From Paragyromitra xinjiangensis (taxonomy: Eukaryota; Ascomycota; Pezizomycetes; Pezizales; Discinaceae): 64,000 bases of DNA. Made by a program: the position numbers and the translations under genes. The notes below the pieces were generated by a model. That model saw only the letters and a program-made list of their open reading frames with translations, had not been told where the DNA came from and did no database searches. This document shows, in pieces, positions 38,341-50,600 of the stretch. Each line of letters begins with the position of its first letter. Position 1 is the stretch's first letter. The stretch spans positions 1,674,001 through 1,738,000 of the forward strand of contig JBCAMK010000013.1 of the NCBI GenBank assembly GCA_038503065.1, read 5' to 3'.

Positions 38341-38775
38341 TTAGCTACAGACATATTGCTTGAAAGTCTCCTCGTGCAACACCTTCCCGACGAAGCCACT
38401 AGCCCTCCAGACAGAAAAGAGCACATAAGCCACAAAAACCCTAAAAGGCTCAAATTTCTGCAAAGAAGTCCAAAAAATAGACATAGTCACACAAGTCACA
38501 AGACAAAGGCCAGAAATTATAGCTTCCCAGCGATATAATCTGTTAATAAGTCTTATAATAGCCAATTTTCTTTCAGATATCTTTATTTCCTGGCCCCATT
38601 TCGCGGCCATACGTTTATGCGCCCTTTGCTGTTCGTAATATGCTGCTTGTTCCCGGTTCAGAGAGTAGAAAAAGTTGCGCCGGTTTCGGTTAAACCGGTT
38701 CATGGAAATTACTATAAAATCTCTGCGTTGTTGGATGTAATTGATGAGTGTCCCGGGGGAAGTGGGGATGGACAT
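38341..38775 (-). CDS. Small coiled-coil membrane protein, family member D
   Basis: Single-exon 144-aa protein with a purine at -3. The basic N-terminal half (RFNRNRRNFF) leads into a REQAAYYEQQRAHKRM segment followed by W and ISERKLAII. This is the same spacing of Q, aromatic pair, basic residues, M and W as in members A and B at 5-7 kb. Two hydrophobic stretches follow (about 85-103, GLCLVTCVTMSIFW core; and about 110-126, VFVAYVLFSVW core), so it should be anchored in a membrane with two helices. The function is unknown. Relation to A and B rests on one short signature and is less certain than the A-B relation. Confidence 0.6.
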   Translation of the reverse strand: MSIPTSPGTLINYIQQRRDFIVISMNRFNRNRRNFFYSLNREQAAYYEQQRAHKRMAAKWGQEIKISERKLAIIRLINRLYRWEAIISGLCLVTCVTMSIFWTSLQKFEPFRVFVAYVLFSVWRASGFVGKVLHEETFKQYVCS

Positions 38776-39541
38776 TTCGGACTGTTAATTTAAAGAGTAA
38801 AAGGTTGAGGATGGTAGTTGTAGAGTAATTTTTGAGATATATGGATTTGTATTTGGGGAAAAGACATTACCTCGCTTTATAGTAGGTAGAGCTTGATAGA
38901 ATACAAAATGGCCTCGAGCTCCGTGTTCACCTTGAATTCATCGGCTTGAAACAACTTACAATTTGTGTTTATGCTATGCATGGGTGATGGCCCAAGTCAA
39001 GTAGGTATGAGATCACTTGAAGGTGTCCAAATAGATCAAGAACGCCATTTATGAAACAAAAAAGAGAAAAATGCCAAGCAGGTGTTTCCTCGTATTGTCT
39101 CTATTTTAAGCACGCCCATAGGATATATCCCAGCTTCTTTATCTCTTCAGTTTCACTAACAATGCCCTCGCAACCGAGTTTTGCAAAGATAATTCGGTTG
39201 TTGATCACCTGAAACACTTAACACCTTCAGGAAAAGGTCACGCAGGCAAGAAGGATAAATTACCACTTCTATACACCAGACGAAGGAAAATTATCTCAGG
39301 CACACTAGGCTCGTTCCCATCCCCTACTGCCTATGGCTGCTGCGCACCGTAGCAACCTTCGGCAGTATGGGGCTGGGCACGAGACTACAGGCACACCACC
39401 ATATCATGAAGCTGGCCACCAACATAGCATTCAAGTTATCACCAAGATGTTCACAGCTGCCTTCTAGATCCAATAGAAACAATGGTGCTCGGGGCCAGCA
39501 AAAAATATTATTTCACACTAACATGCTACCTCATATGTCAT
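38776..39541. other. Spacer, no gene seen
   Basis: Upstream of member D and downstream of the broken member C on the same strand. No supported gene, RNA or repeat. Confidence 0.45.
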
Positions 39542-40047
39542 CTAGAATAACTCATCGGTACCTAATCTATAAGTTACACGTATAAAGTAATGCGCAAAAA
39601 CCAACAGAGCAGTAAACAGAAAGAAGTAAAAAGCCATCGCCAAATCAAGGATTAGGAAGTTTGAAAAGACTCTCCCTGTGCTTCTCAAGAGATGCCCTCC
39701 AGACTTCAAGGTCCTTTTCAAGGTTCTTAGCAAGTTAAAAATAAGACCTTTGCTTTACAACAAATTCGGCCCGAAGCCTCTCCACGTGACTCTGAGCGTT
39801 GTCAGCAAGGGCCATGTACCTTACTAGCCTGGAGCCAAGAGACAAGTGCGCCCCCCCTCGTAGCCCGCGCAACACAGTCTATACAATTCGGCCTCTTGGG
39901 AGTGTCTACCAAGTCCTTCAAGGTCGGTTTGAGATTCTCATAGAACTTGATCTGCAAGACTTCAGGAGCGTTGAAGGACTTAGCGATTTTAGTTTCGAGA
40001 TTCTCGATTGCTAGAGTTAGTTTGGTAAGGGTCTTTGGAGAACTCAT
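39542..40047 (-). pseudogene. Broken copy of the small coiled-coil family, member C
   Basis: Starting at 40047 (ATG, A at -3), an 81-aa frame gives a charged helical N-terminus with KFYENLKPTLKDLVD, comparable to the SI-x3-L-x2-F block of member A, and ends at a TGA (39804-39802). Immediately after, in the next frame, sequence reads SHVERLRAEFVVKQRSYF, then a TAA stop, then LAKNLEKDLEVWRASLEKHR. This is the family's KQ-x3-YF plus coiled-coil signature. A further frame down to 39542 encodes one hydrophobic helix (LAMAFYFFLFTALLVFAHYF). At least two frame changes and two stops separate homologous parts. An unrecognised intron could explain the first break (GTAGAC donor near 39898, CAG acceptor near 39790), but not the TAA inside the signature. 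Confidence 0.55.
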
Positions 40048-40574
40048 TTTCCCAGAGCAGTTGGATGTTTTTTTCTGTGAGTATTATCCGATTCTCAAGT
40101 TACGACAAATTGGGCATACCATCACCCCTATAGTTGCCTAAATTATGTACCTTATAGTTTTCTAAATTACTCTGAAGGCAAACTCCCCTTGACCCAAAAG
40201 CAACCGTTTTGAAAGAAAGGCTATTGGTTATGTGGATGGTTTCAAGATGACAGGCTAGCTGGCTTGGATCGAGTGATTCTGAATGACTTGCGAGGAGACA
40301 CTTCGCCTCATATTCGCACCACAAGATATTGACTACATATATTTGCCTAAATCCTCAATAAGCCCCAAATGAATTTAGAAGACATGAACCATGGTATACA
40401 ACTAACTCCCCAAAACCACAAGTATGATCCGAAATCCATGCGGCTCAACTGATGCCAAGACAAGCACGAGCCAGTTTATATTCGGTTACCCTACTTCTTC
40501 GTAACCTCCTGAACGCCAGCAACGCATCTTCAGATCTTAGACGCAGTTCACCATTCACCATTAATCAAACCATC
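40048..40574. other. Divergent spacer between member C and EMC3
   Basis: Presumed promoters of both flanking loci. One reverse copy of ATCACTCG lies at 40270-40277. No gene recognised. Confidence 0.4.
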
Positions 40575-41660
40575 ATGGCTCAGGTACAGGGCCAAACGAT
40601 CCTTCGGGATCCCCAACTATTGTATGTATTTGTCCATTCTGAAAACTCCGGCCCTGAAGGTCCCCGTTAACAAGCCTCAGTTACTGGATTCTGTTTCCGA
40701 TCACGATCGTAATGGTACAGCCATCTCTCTGTTAAGAAAGAAAGGACGTTTCGGCTAACATTAACAGGTTCTAACTGGTGTACTACGGCATTATGCGACA
40801 GTTCTCATGCAATCAGCCCCTCAAAAGCAAGATATCAAAGCCATTCGCGAGAAGTAAGCCACATTGTCTCATCTATCTAGTCCAATACGATTAACCTCGT
40901 TTTCCTCCCTAGTCGTAACCTCCTTCATGGTGTCGGCCTACGTCAGAATTTAAACCAGATATCTCTCTCTTCTTTTACCGCGCGCAAGAACCACCTCGTC
41001 GCGGCTTATCAGCGTGGCGAGTTCTTGAAGGACCCCGAGAACAAAGGGAAGCCACCAGCGAACCCGATGACCGATCCAGCAGGAATGGATCAGATGATGA
41101 ACATGCTTAAAGGGAATATGGCGATGATGGTACCACAAACGCTTATAATGGGTTGGATTAATGCGTTTTTCAGTGGATTTGTTATAAGTGGGTCATGCAT
41201 AGGAGAACTAGTAAGGGATAGTAGAGGGATAAATGCTGACTACTAAAAAAAGTGAAACTACCTTTCCCTTTGACTATCAGATTTAAGTCAATGCTACAAA
41301 CTGGTGTGGCGACGAGAGATATGGATGTTAGATGGGTTTCATCTTTGTCATGGTACAATCATCTCACCCACCACACTACTCTATTACCATTTTGCTAACC
41401 CGTGCTCTCACAGGTACTTCCTCAACCTCTTCGGCCTTCGGTCTGTGTTTACTTTCATCTTGGGCGATGACAATGCAGCAAACCAAATGGCAGCACAAAT
41501 GGGTGGCATGAACCCTGCCGGTGGCGCAAGCATGTTTGCCCCTGGGCAAGACGCGCATAAAATGTTCCTTGCCGAGGTCGAGAACCTAGAGGTTGTTGGT
41601 GGTCAGCACGAATGGGTGCTGGATGGCGTTGCTGAGAGACTACTGGCGACTCATAATTAA
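40575..41660 (+). CDS. EMC3: ER membrane protein complex subunit 3
   Basis: EMC3 is the Oxa1/YidC-family core of the ER membrane complex, which inserts moderately hydrophobic and tail-anchored helices into the ER membrane. Six exons: 40575-40621, 40681-40714, 40768-40853, 40913-41187, 41253-41352 and 41414-41660, giving 262 aa, the normal length. Landmarks: [20 protein letters not shown] across the first junction, first helix at about 17-33, [19 protein letters not shown], a cytosolic loop with Met-rich [18 protein letters not shown] before the second helix (about 127-147), [17 protein letters not shown] across the fourth junction, and the third helix at about 181-198 ([18 protein letters not shown]). 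All junctions restore the conserved order. The donor at 41188 is GTGGGT. Confidence 0.96.
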
Positions 41661-44600
41661 AATATGTACGAAATATAATGGACAGCGGAAGGGTTCGGGG
41701 TTTGGGTTTGAACACGAATAAAAGGAAAGAGTGTGTAGAGAAGGCGTTTTATATCTACATGAAACTTAGAGTTCGTTTACTGTACAAATACAGTATAGCT
41801 ATTTATTCAGCAAACTTTAGTTCATCTACCCATGAGCACCGTGAAACTTCTAATGATAATCCACCACAGCCAACTCTGTGCTAACCTCGCTCCTAACCCA
41901 ACCCGACCCAACCCAATCCATGCAGTTATTCTTTCTCGCCATACGAGGAAATCCTATGCACCATTTTCTCCACATTCTGAGCTTCAGCATTACAGGGGTA
42001 ACTAGCTGAAAAATGTCCGTACTATGACCTGCCTTACCTGTAGACCCATCGAGGATGTTAGGTCATGACGGCTAATACGAATCTGTTATATTTAATCAGG
42101 TGAAGCATTAGGCTTGCATCAACTTCGTAAGACACCCGTTAGTTTCGCATCTAGCTGTGCTGGCGGGTAATGACGCTTTTGAGGATAAATTATATGCGTG
42201 ATTGTCCGGAGATTATAAAATGTGAGATCTGGCGGGATCTGCGCGTCTGCATATAGATTTATCTATAGAAAGAACTGTACGGTTCAATTGACATATCTGC
42301 GTTTAGGACGCTTAAGGTGGGAATTGAAATATAGAAGTAGTAAATTAGCCGGAGTCATATCCACTTAGTGCTGAGTGTCTGGACTGTTTCAATAGTAAAT
42401 CCCTGTTATATTTCGACGCATACATTAATACCCGTGACATCCAACCATCAACCCAGGCGATGTGTCTTGTAATATGAGACTACTTTGGGTTCCCGCTGCC
42501 GGGCTTGAAGACGGTTCCGAAATAGCAACTGTAATTTTTCATGAGTCCCCGTAAACATACAGATTACCATGTACCTCCGTTACTGTCCATATTACGAGGC
42601 TCAAAGCACAACGTTTGAGACCTGTCACCCAGGTATAATCACTATATATCACTCGATTATTGATTTAACAATTTGTTGAGAACCAGACTCCCAACATAGA
42701 AAACCCCACCTTCGCCCTACACAAACCTATACCTTAGATCCCGGTGATTGCTTCAATTGCTCTAATCACACTCTAAAGAAGATTTCCAAAATTAAACGAT
42801 TGTGAATAGAACACCACCCATACCAAGTCCGAGTGATAGCTCATGCATATCGACTTGGCGACTGTACCACCTCAGATGGCCAACTAAACTGAATATTACC
42901 TGCCTTGCTGACAGTAAGTGAACGCTTCCCTCAGCTTAATACAATAGCCCCCATCAAGGTAATCACGGCCCGGCCCTCTAGGAGCTATGATGTCAATTCC
43001 AACAAATATGTAAGATACAGGCTACTGCGCTTATGGTGGATTGGTTGAGTGAAGTTTAACTGCTGCAACTAGTTTGTCTCTACTGACGAGAGAAATTAGT
43101 GCACTTCTGCAAAAGAGAGAATTCGTAACAATAAGTAATCCCTGATTAGCTGGAGCTATAACCCTAGTACGTGGCATCAAAGCCACCGACTCACAGATAG
43201 CAAATACGTATCAGCCGCGTCAGACTTTGGATACTTCTTGGCCAGGTATACGAAGTACCAAGAATTACAATCAACCTCACTAGGGCCTGCACACGAATCA
43301 CAAGGTGGCGTGTGTAGGTTCGCCTTTATTAAAATATAAGGTCCTTATGGGCCATCCCCCAACCGTGACGAGATATACATTTAATTTTCTGATGGCAGTA
43401 GATTGAAGTACCCACAAAATTATAGTGATCATTAATGAACCCCGTATTGTCGCCTGAGCCTGGTGTTCTAATCACTAGGGTTAGGGTAGATCATTGCGTT
43501 TTATGCATCGGATGTTCGGCTTAGAGCGTTTATGCTCGCTCGGCAGACTAACTGAACTTGGGCTATGGGTTACCTTTTTCACCACCCCATTCTGCGAATC
43601 CACAGCTGGAAATAAATGATCATATGATTTTTCCCTCCGTGGCGAAGTTAGTATGCTAATTAGGACTAAACATAAAGCCCACAGGGACAGGTAATGTCCG
43701 CGATTGCCGCCGTAAACGTTGTAATCCTGTCTATCTATTTCCTGTTTAGATTCCGGTATTTCAAAGTTTTGTATACTGTACAGCCATTATTCATGACGTC
43801 TAAATTCGGAAGGTGGGTTGGTGTCACCAAAACGCTACACACCTCAATTGCTGGAGATAATCGGCCTCGGACCTCTGCCGGTTTAAGGCCTATGTTTTCA
43901 CTAATCCAGGCCGCAGCATCCACAGGATTTGCAAGGCTACACAGGAAGTAACCATACCTCCGCCTTGTGATCCGCGCCTCCGTGCAGAGAAAATTGAGTA
44001 AGGACCCTGAAATCTCAGTATTTTCTTTTTTCCCTCTTTTTTTTGGAAAACCTTTGGCGAGGCCCGGATCCAGGCATCAGATCAAAGATCACCGAAAGGA
44101 TTGACGTTAGAATAAGGCCCGGCTGATCCCAGCTGCCGCCGCGCCGATTATGCGTTTGGCCAAAAGAGTTTACAGAGGACTCGCGTGCCGCGGTATCCAG
44201 GCGATCAAACTGTCAAATGTATGCCAATATAGCAGTACGACCTTATTCGCAGCTTCGAGAGATCCCTACCCGGCAAACCCTGAAGGTGGGTGCCGATATT
44301 AATGCCAGAAAAACTGTTAAATCACAGTGTTACGATTCGAAAGTCACTTCGAACCGATCAGTGGTAATCGGAGATCCTTGCGCCATTTCCCCCGGACACA
44401 AAGTCCGATGCTATCCTAGAGGCGCGATGCTTTCCCATCTCACAAAAAAAGTCGTTTGGGAACTCGTCTCCAAACATTCGAATCTCCACAGTTTTCAACG
44501 CTTCGATTATTCGATCACCACGAAGAATGCTGCGCTATACCTGGTACCCCCCAGCCGATGTAGAGACTACAGTTAGCCTCCCGCCTGAACCCTTGAGGTT

Positions 44601-47600
44601 CTTCATGGTCTGACCTTGGACCCTACCTTGGCGGTTGTACAACAACATGCTGTCACGTCCAAAAGAACGCATACATCGATCTATGTAATCAATTGGTATC
44701 GGTCCCGGCGCGTTCCTGCAAGGGATTGCATTCGGCATCAAATTAAGTTTCTCCATGTGCCCCATCTCATAACCTCATAGCACTTGGTCATATGTAGGAG
44801 TTACCGTAACTGGCGAGGCTCGGCCGTTCGTGAAGGAAGTACCCAGAAAAAGCAACACCGAAATCAGGAACACAACCTGCAGGGTTGCGGTATTTCGAAT
44901 CGAGCGCAAATGCAATGACTCTTCTTGGCGTTGAATTTGAATTCCAACTTGCAGGCGGCTCACAACTAGGTCTACTCACAATTTCTCACTCGTCGGTGGC
45001 TGGGCGTGGGGGAGATCTTCGAAAGCGAAGTTTTCCCCACGGGGTATGTGTCTCTAATGTATATACTTGCATGAGGCATATATAAGTCTCAAATTCTCAA
45101 GAGCCGCAGACCGATTTTGAAGAGTGAGCAGTTTCGGGGTGCAAATAAGCGACTTGAAACCATTTACGCCAGAACAGAGCTTGAACTTGCCACGATTCTA
45201 GTCACAATATGAACAGCATCAACAAAAGGTACGATTCTGTTGATCACGGCAATCCGTCGATTAAAACCCCACGTTTCCCCACAGTTTCTACTTACGCTAG
45301 CTTTGATGTTCTATAGTTTGAATTCAATCGAAATTCGAGGTTTTTTTTTTTTGATCGTTCTATCTTTTAATTTTGTTGGAATTGTGTCTGGCAACCCGCG
45401 CGGGAAAACCCCCACCTACCGTAAGGAAAGACAGCATGCTCGGCCTCCCTCTACCTAAGTAGAATAGCCAAAATTCCAAGCGTAGCCAGTACAGCGTCAT
45501 CTCAGTTAATACTTTTAGTCGAGGTTTTCAGGTTCTCGTACTTCGAACAAATCAACCATTTCTACCAACCAAGTTCCAACTTTCTGCTTGATTGGAAGCC
45601 TAATTTCGAGGCCGAAACCTTTGGAATTGAACCAGGTAAACATGGAAATGGATCCGTGCGCCAATTTCAACAACACACTTTACGCAAACAGCAGGCAAAC
45701 CACGATACTCTTGAGCGCTAGAGTGTCCACCCTAGGATGAAAGGTGCGTTTTTATCTGTGCCATTACGTTATCTGCAAATATCAAAGTGCCCGATGCAAA
45801 GTCTTAGACACGTATTTTGGAAAAACATAAAATTAAACCTGTCCGCACTGGTAAGCATATAGCTAGACTAATCGTGGCAATGAATAGATGGTTCGATGCG
45901 CAACCTTTTACCGGTCTTTGTATATGCGGGGCTTAACCACGGCAACATAATTCGAACGGTGCCCCGGAGTGGCTGAAAGCCCTAACGATCTACCCCATAT
46001 GTGAATTAATGGTTCCCTTTGCATACGACAAACGCCCTCGTGGAGTTCTCTCTTCATAATTCATCACTCGGCGATCTGGCCATACATTAAAGGAGACGGT
46101 GATAGCCATCGATTCGAAAAGGAACCTTTGTAAGATTGACCATTTTTCGGTTAATTCGCCCCAATCGAGTCCTAGGATCCCTCGGGAATTTTTGTTCTTC
46201 CGAAAAGATATGTTCTTAGGCCGTTGGATGATACGACACGACAATCGTCGAAATTTTCATTGCATAGATTATCGCCGCTGCAGCCAATCATAAGCGCTTA
46301 CGCAAATCCTGTTATCCGTCCTTAGAAATTGGATCAACAGTTCGAATAACCTATCGGATTCAAACCCCAAATTATGACAAACCTTTTTATTTCATACAAT
46401 AAGCGACCCTTGAACTAAACTAAAAATTATATCAGTATGTATGATAAATCCAATAGGTATTATCAATTAAAAATATATGTTGAGTAACTCTCTAGGGTAT
46501 CAACCCCAGAATCTGTGGTAAACCTTCGCTCAGCCTGGAAAAAAGGGACACTGTAGAAGCCCAATCAAAGAGCCTATTAATGTGACCACTAGCAAAGGGC
46601 TCGTGACCATAATATGCTCACATCTCTTGCTACCAGCTCATTCTGCCAAAAGGACGCCGGATGAGAAGGCTTGTTTGACATAAGCCTCGCTTTTCAGCTA
46701 TAAGCCCGAAATATCCGCCAAGAGAAGCTTTTAGCCCCAGGTCCGCATAGAACCAGCAGCTTATGCTGATGACAAAATTTGAGCGAGTGACTTTCTGTGA
46801 TCCAGAGGGCTGACCTAGTTCTCACTCAGTTATCTGCATCCGTAGCTACTAATCCTAGAAATTCGATCTAGCGTAACCATCCTATATAGTCGTCTTTTAT
46901 ATAGAGAATTTTCAAGCCTATTGGAACATAATACCCGTTTACATGCCCGAGATCTGGCATCGGCGTTATCATCGGATCGGACGTTTCATACGAATAGAAA
47001 GGAGCAATTTCCCAGAATCCAGCACCCCTTTTAAGCTTAATGTGTATTGTGCATCGGTTGGGGATCGCTGCGAAACATATAGTTTCCACTCCGGGTTTCT
47101 TGCGAGGAGATGTCAAGAAGCTTGCGCCCGATGCCGAGATGCCATGCAGTTCAGTTAAAAATTTAATCTTCGATCAAACATGTATTTAGTCTCTAGAGTT
47201 CTACGACGGCCTAAAATATAAGCCTAAATTTTCCTCCTTTTCTTTTCCAAGGGAGGAACAGCGATGGCGACCCGTTCAGCTCCGCTATCATATATAGATA
47301 TGGTCCTGAAGTCATAGGGTGTTTCATGCCTCACACAACCTGAAGAGGCCAAAGCGGCAGGGCAGACAAAGTAGGGTAACTACCTAAGGCTCCATAGCAC
47401 TGAATATCGGGGCAGTTTTAATTCTTGACTCAGGTCGAACAGGTACCGATCTCTCGGGATAATACGGCAAGCACAGTGCAAAGATCCATTCGTTTATCTT
47501 CGGAAATCTATCTCCTTTCCCAAGCAGCTTTTCCCCTCTCCTCTACGCTCAGTGCGCTGTCCTTAATTTCCGATATCTTGGTTCAGTGATCGGGGGCCAA

Positions 47601-50600
47601 ATGTAAAATGACGTACATTCCCGGGCAATTAGATAAGAATACTAAAACACTGTACATGCGTCCTAGTGTTGGTTGCGCGCGTGCGTGTGAATGCCTCTCA
47701 TGTGCGAGCGTTACACAATATTGTGGGGTTCTGAAGCATGGAATGGACAGCTCAGGGTTTGGATAATCAGGTCATTTTTTTCTCTTTGCGTAATTTCGAC
47801 ATGTTTCTGCATTTTTTTTATTTTTTTCCATCTGATATAGTGGAGAGTTTCGCCTGTGAAAACAAAAGCCGGAAGGCAGTGTTTCTCAACTCCCTTCCCC
47901 CTCCCCTAAATCTCACGATATTTTTTGATTGGGTTGGTCCTACGTAAAAATTGCTGGTAGGCTGACAACACAGCAACTAAGATACACTCAAGCAGGTATG
48001 CAGTTCATCTAAACGCCTTGATTCCGTACTGCGCCCAATTACCGTCTTTTTTTCCTCGTTGCGGGGAAAGCAGGAGTTGAATTATACGTGTACTCTGATA
48101 TCTTCATAGATCGGTAGTTGATAGTGAATATTTTGAAGCCAGAGTCGACCCCCTGCGGGGTTATCTCACGATGATTTCTAGAGTGTTGCAAGTGGTGACC
48201 GTGCATGCATCGGAACGCCTGTGTCCACCTATAGTTGTGTCCCTCGTATCTTTGGGTCACCCAACAGGGTATTGGTTAGCGTGTAAAGGCGGCGCAAGAT
48301 ATAGGCCGAAGACATCAAGAGCCGATATCCAGAAATAAGTACACGATCTTTCTTTCTTTTTTTCCTCTTTATCCTAAGCGAACCAGATAGACAAAGGGGA
48401 CGAAGTAGTGCAGCTGCAAAATAGTTTTAGAGTCTGTGATCGAAACTACGATGTTGAATAGCTATCTCTGACCTCCATACAACCCAAGATGTCTAAGATC
48501 GCCCTTGGCCGCTTCATCCTGGTAACCTTTGCCACGAACCACAGATCTGCAGCAGCAACGATTAGGCTGCGCCATCCGAGTTTTTTCTCCCAAGAACTCG
48601 GATACCACTTGAATAGGTGGAAGGGGCTCAAAGGAATATATATGTGCGTTGATGAGGCTCAAAAGGAGGGGCAGGTGAGGGGCAGTGAGGGCGATGGTGG
48701 GGTTCAGGGTCCGATAGTAAACAGGGCGGAGCCCTATCGACTATCGATAAGCTCGATGCCAACTCTTGCCTGACAGATGGGCCTAAATACCGATAAGCGG
48801 AACATGCAAACTGCGCAGCCAAAGAGAAACAAGGAAATACCTGGCGGAGCACACAGCATCTCGCGCAGGAAAAAAACGGCCCATCGTGCTGTATGTGCGT
48901 GCACAGAACATTGTTCTCGTTCGATATCGACGTCATAAGACAGGCTGTTGGATTTTCTGACAGAAATCCTTGATCATTCTAGCATATTGAATTACGCTAC
49001 CGTCTGCTATTCCGCGTGCACATCTCGCATCGAAGGGAAACAATAGGGTTAGTAGCGGCGAGAGAACGCAGGGCGGCTCCCGCGGCGGTACATCCTTCCT
49101 AAAAATATTTTCTCGTGTTGGGCTCCGGCAAAATACAAATATGATGCGCCCGAGGGATGCTACCTCGCCTGGCCTAGTCCACTCCCACTCTGTCTCCTCA
49201 GAAGGGGCAAAAAATACCCCAAAGAAGAAGAAGAGATATCAATAAACAACGACAAAATAATAAAAATCGCGCAAAGCTGAAACCATCAGAGACCAAATTA
49301 CTTAAGCTTCTTTTGCAGCAATAGCTGATGTCCATCACTACATGCACTCTATGCTCTACATGTATCTTAATTTCTCGGGTGAGTATGGGGGGCAGATGCA
49401 AGATGCAATGTGAGCTCTAGTCTTTCCATATCTCAGGGTTACCTGTCTTTGATTTGCTTACCGGAACGAAGATCTTGCTGCTTCCCACAGCCGGCGAAGG
49501 CGATGGGTAAACTATAATATAATGCTCGGCAAGAAAACCGTTCACTAGGTGCGGTTCTGTCACACTTTTCTCTAGTTTCCGCTTCTGCTTCTGTCGAGGA
49601 TATCACGGAACAGACATACTCAGGCGCCACCTGACCTGATCAGATCTGACCTTTCGATATAACATCTTCTGCTGTGAAATAAGACGTCGCAAAAATATGT
49701 AGAGAAGCTAGATAATATAAATCGTTTTATTTTCTCCGCTCCATTTTTTGTCTTGAGAGACCTGACGAGTTGGGGGTGCTATTTACAGGGAAGGTGATAT
49801 ATCGGTCCAGTTGTAATTCAGCCTGATGAACCCGAGATCTTCAGGTGTGCTTTGTTCATTGGACGGCTAACGGAAACCGAAGGTATGACAGTTCAGGGTT
49901 CACGATCAACAGAGTTTGGTTGCAGCTCTCGAGATTGTACTGGTATCCCTTTTTACCTCGAAAGCTTTTCTCCTTGCTCTTTTCTTGTCAATGATCTTCA
50001 ACGACAACTACCGACTTTAGTTCTGCAAATTGCGAAAAGGAACGGGAAAAGAAAAGAAAAGGTACCAGTACCTGGGCCAACGAAGTGCCAGAAAGAACTA
50101 GTGTCAACGAAAGCTATCGCACCATGGGAGCTAGCATCGTTATGGAGAGAGACAGTTCTAGATTTTGCCGTGTCATATCACGACTTCTTGGCATTACTGA
50201 GGGACTCACGGCCCTCGTTCTGATATTCTCAATCAGTGATCGACAACATGGGCGGTAACGGTAGCGCACGCGCGACCGTCTCTATGCAAGACATATTTTC
50301 CTTTGCGAAAAGCTCTTTGAAACGTGGTTACGACTGCTGTTTCTCAGGATATATCTCCATGTAAAGTATTATCTGGCATACAAGAAACTCCTTAATTATG
50401 ATTGCTTGTTCATACATGCGACGACACGGGAAACTCTATCATTACCACCCGAATACAGGAGTTTATGTACCTATCTATCGTTCAGGCGCGACGTGCTTAT
50501 AGCATATGGATTGCCTCGAAATTGAGATACGAGCATCCTAATTCATCCTGGGGGCTGTGGATCATATTATCATATTGCCACCAGCCAGAAAAGGCCCAAT

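Noticed and set aside
44217..44576. 119-aa frame considered as a transposon relic
   Set aside because: No reverse transcriptase, integrase or transposase motif, and no terminal repeats seen around it.
48489..48936. Overlapping 94-aa (+) and 102-aa (-) frames with ATG starts
   Set aside because: No domain, no conserved pattern and mutually antisense; neither can be preferred.
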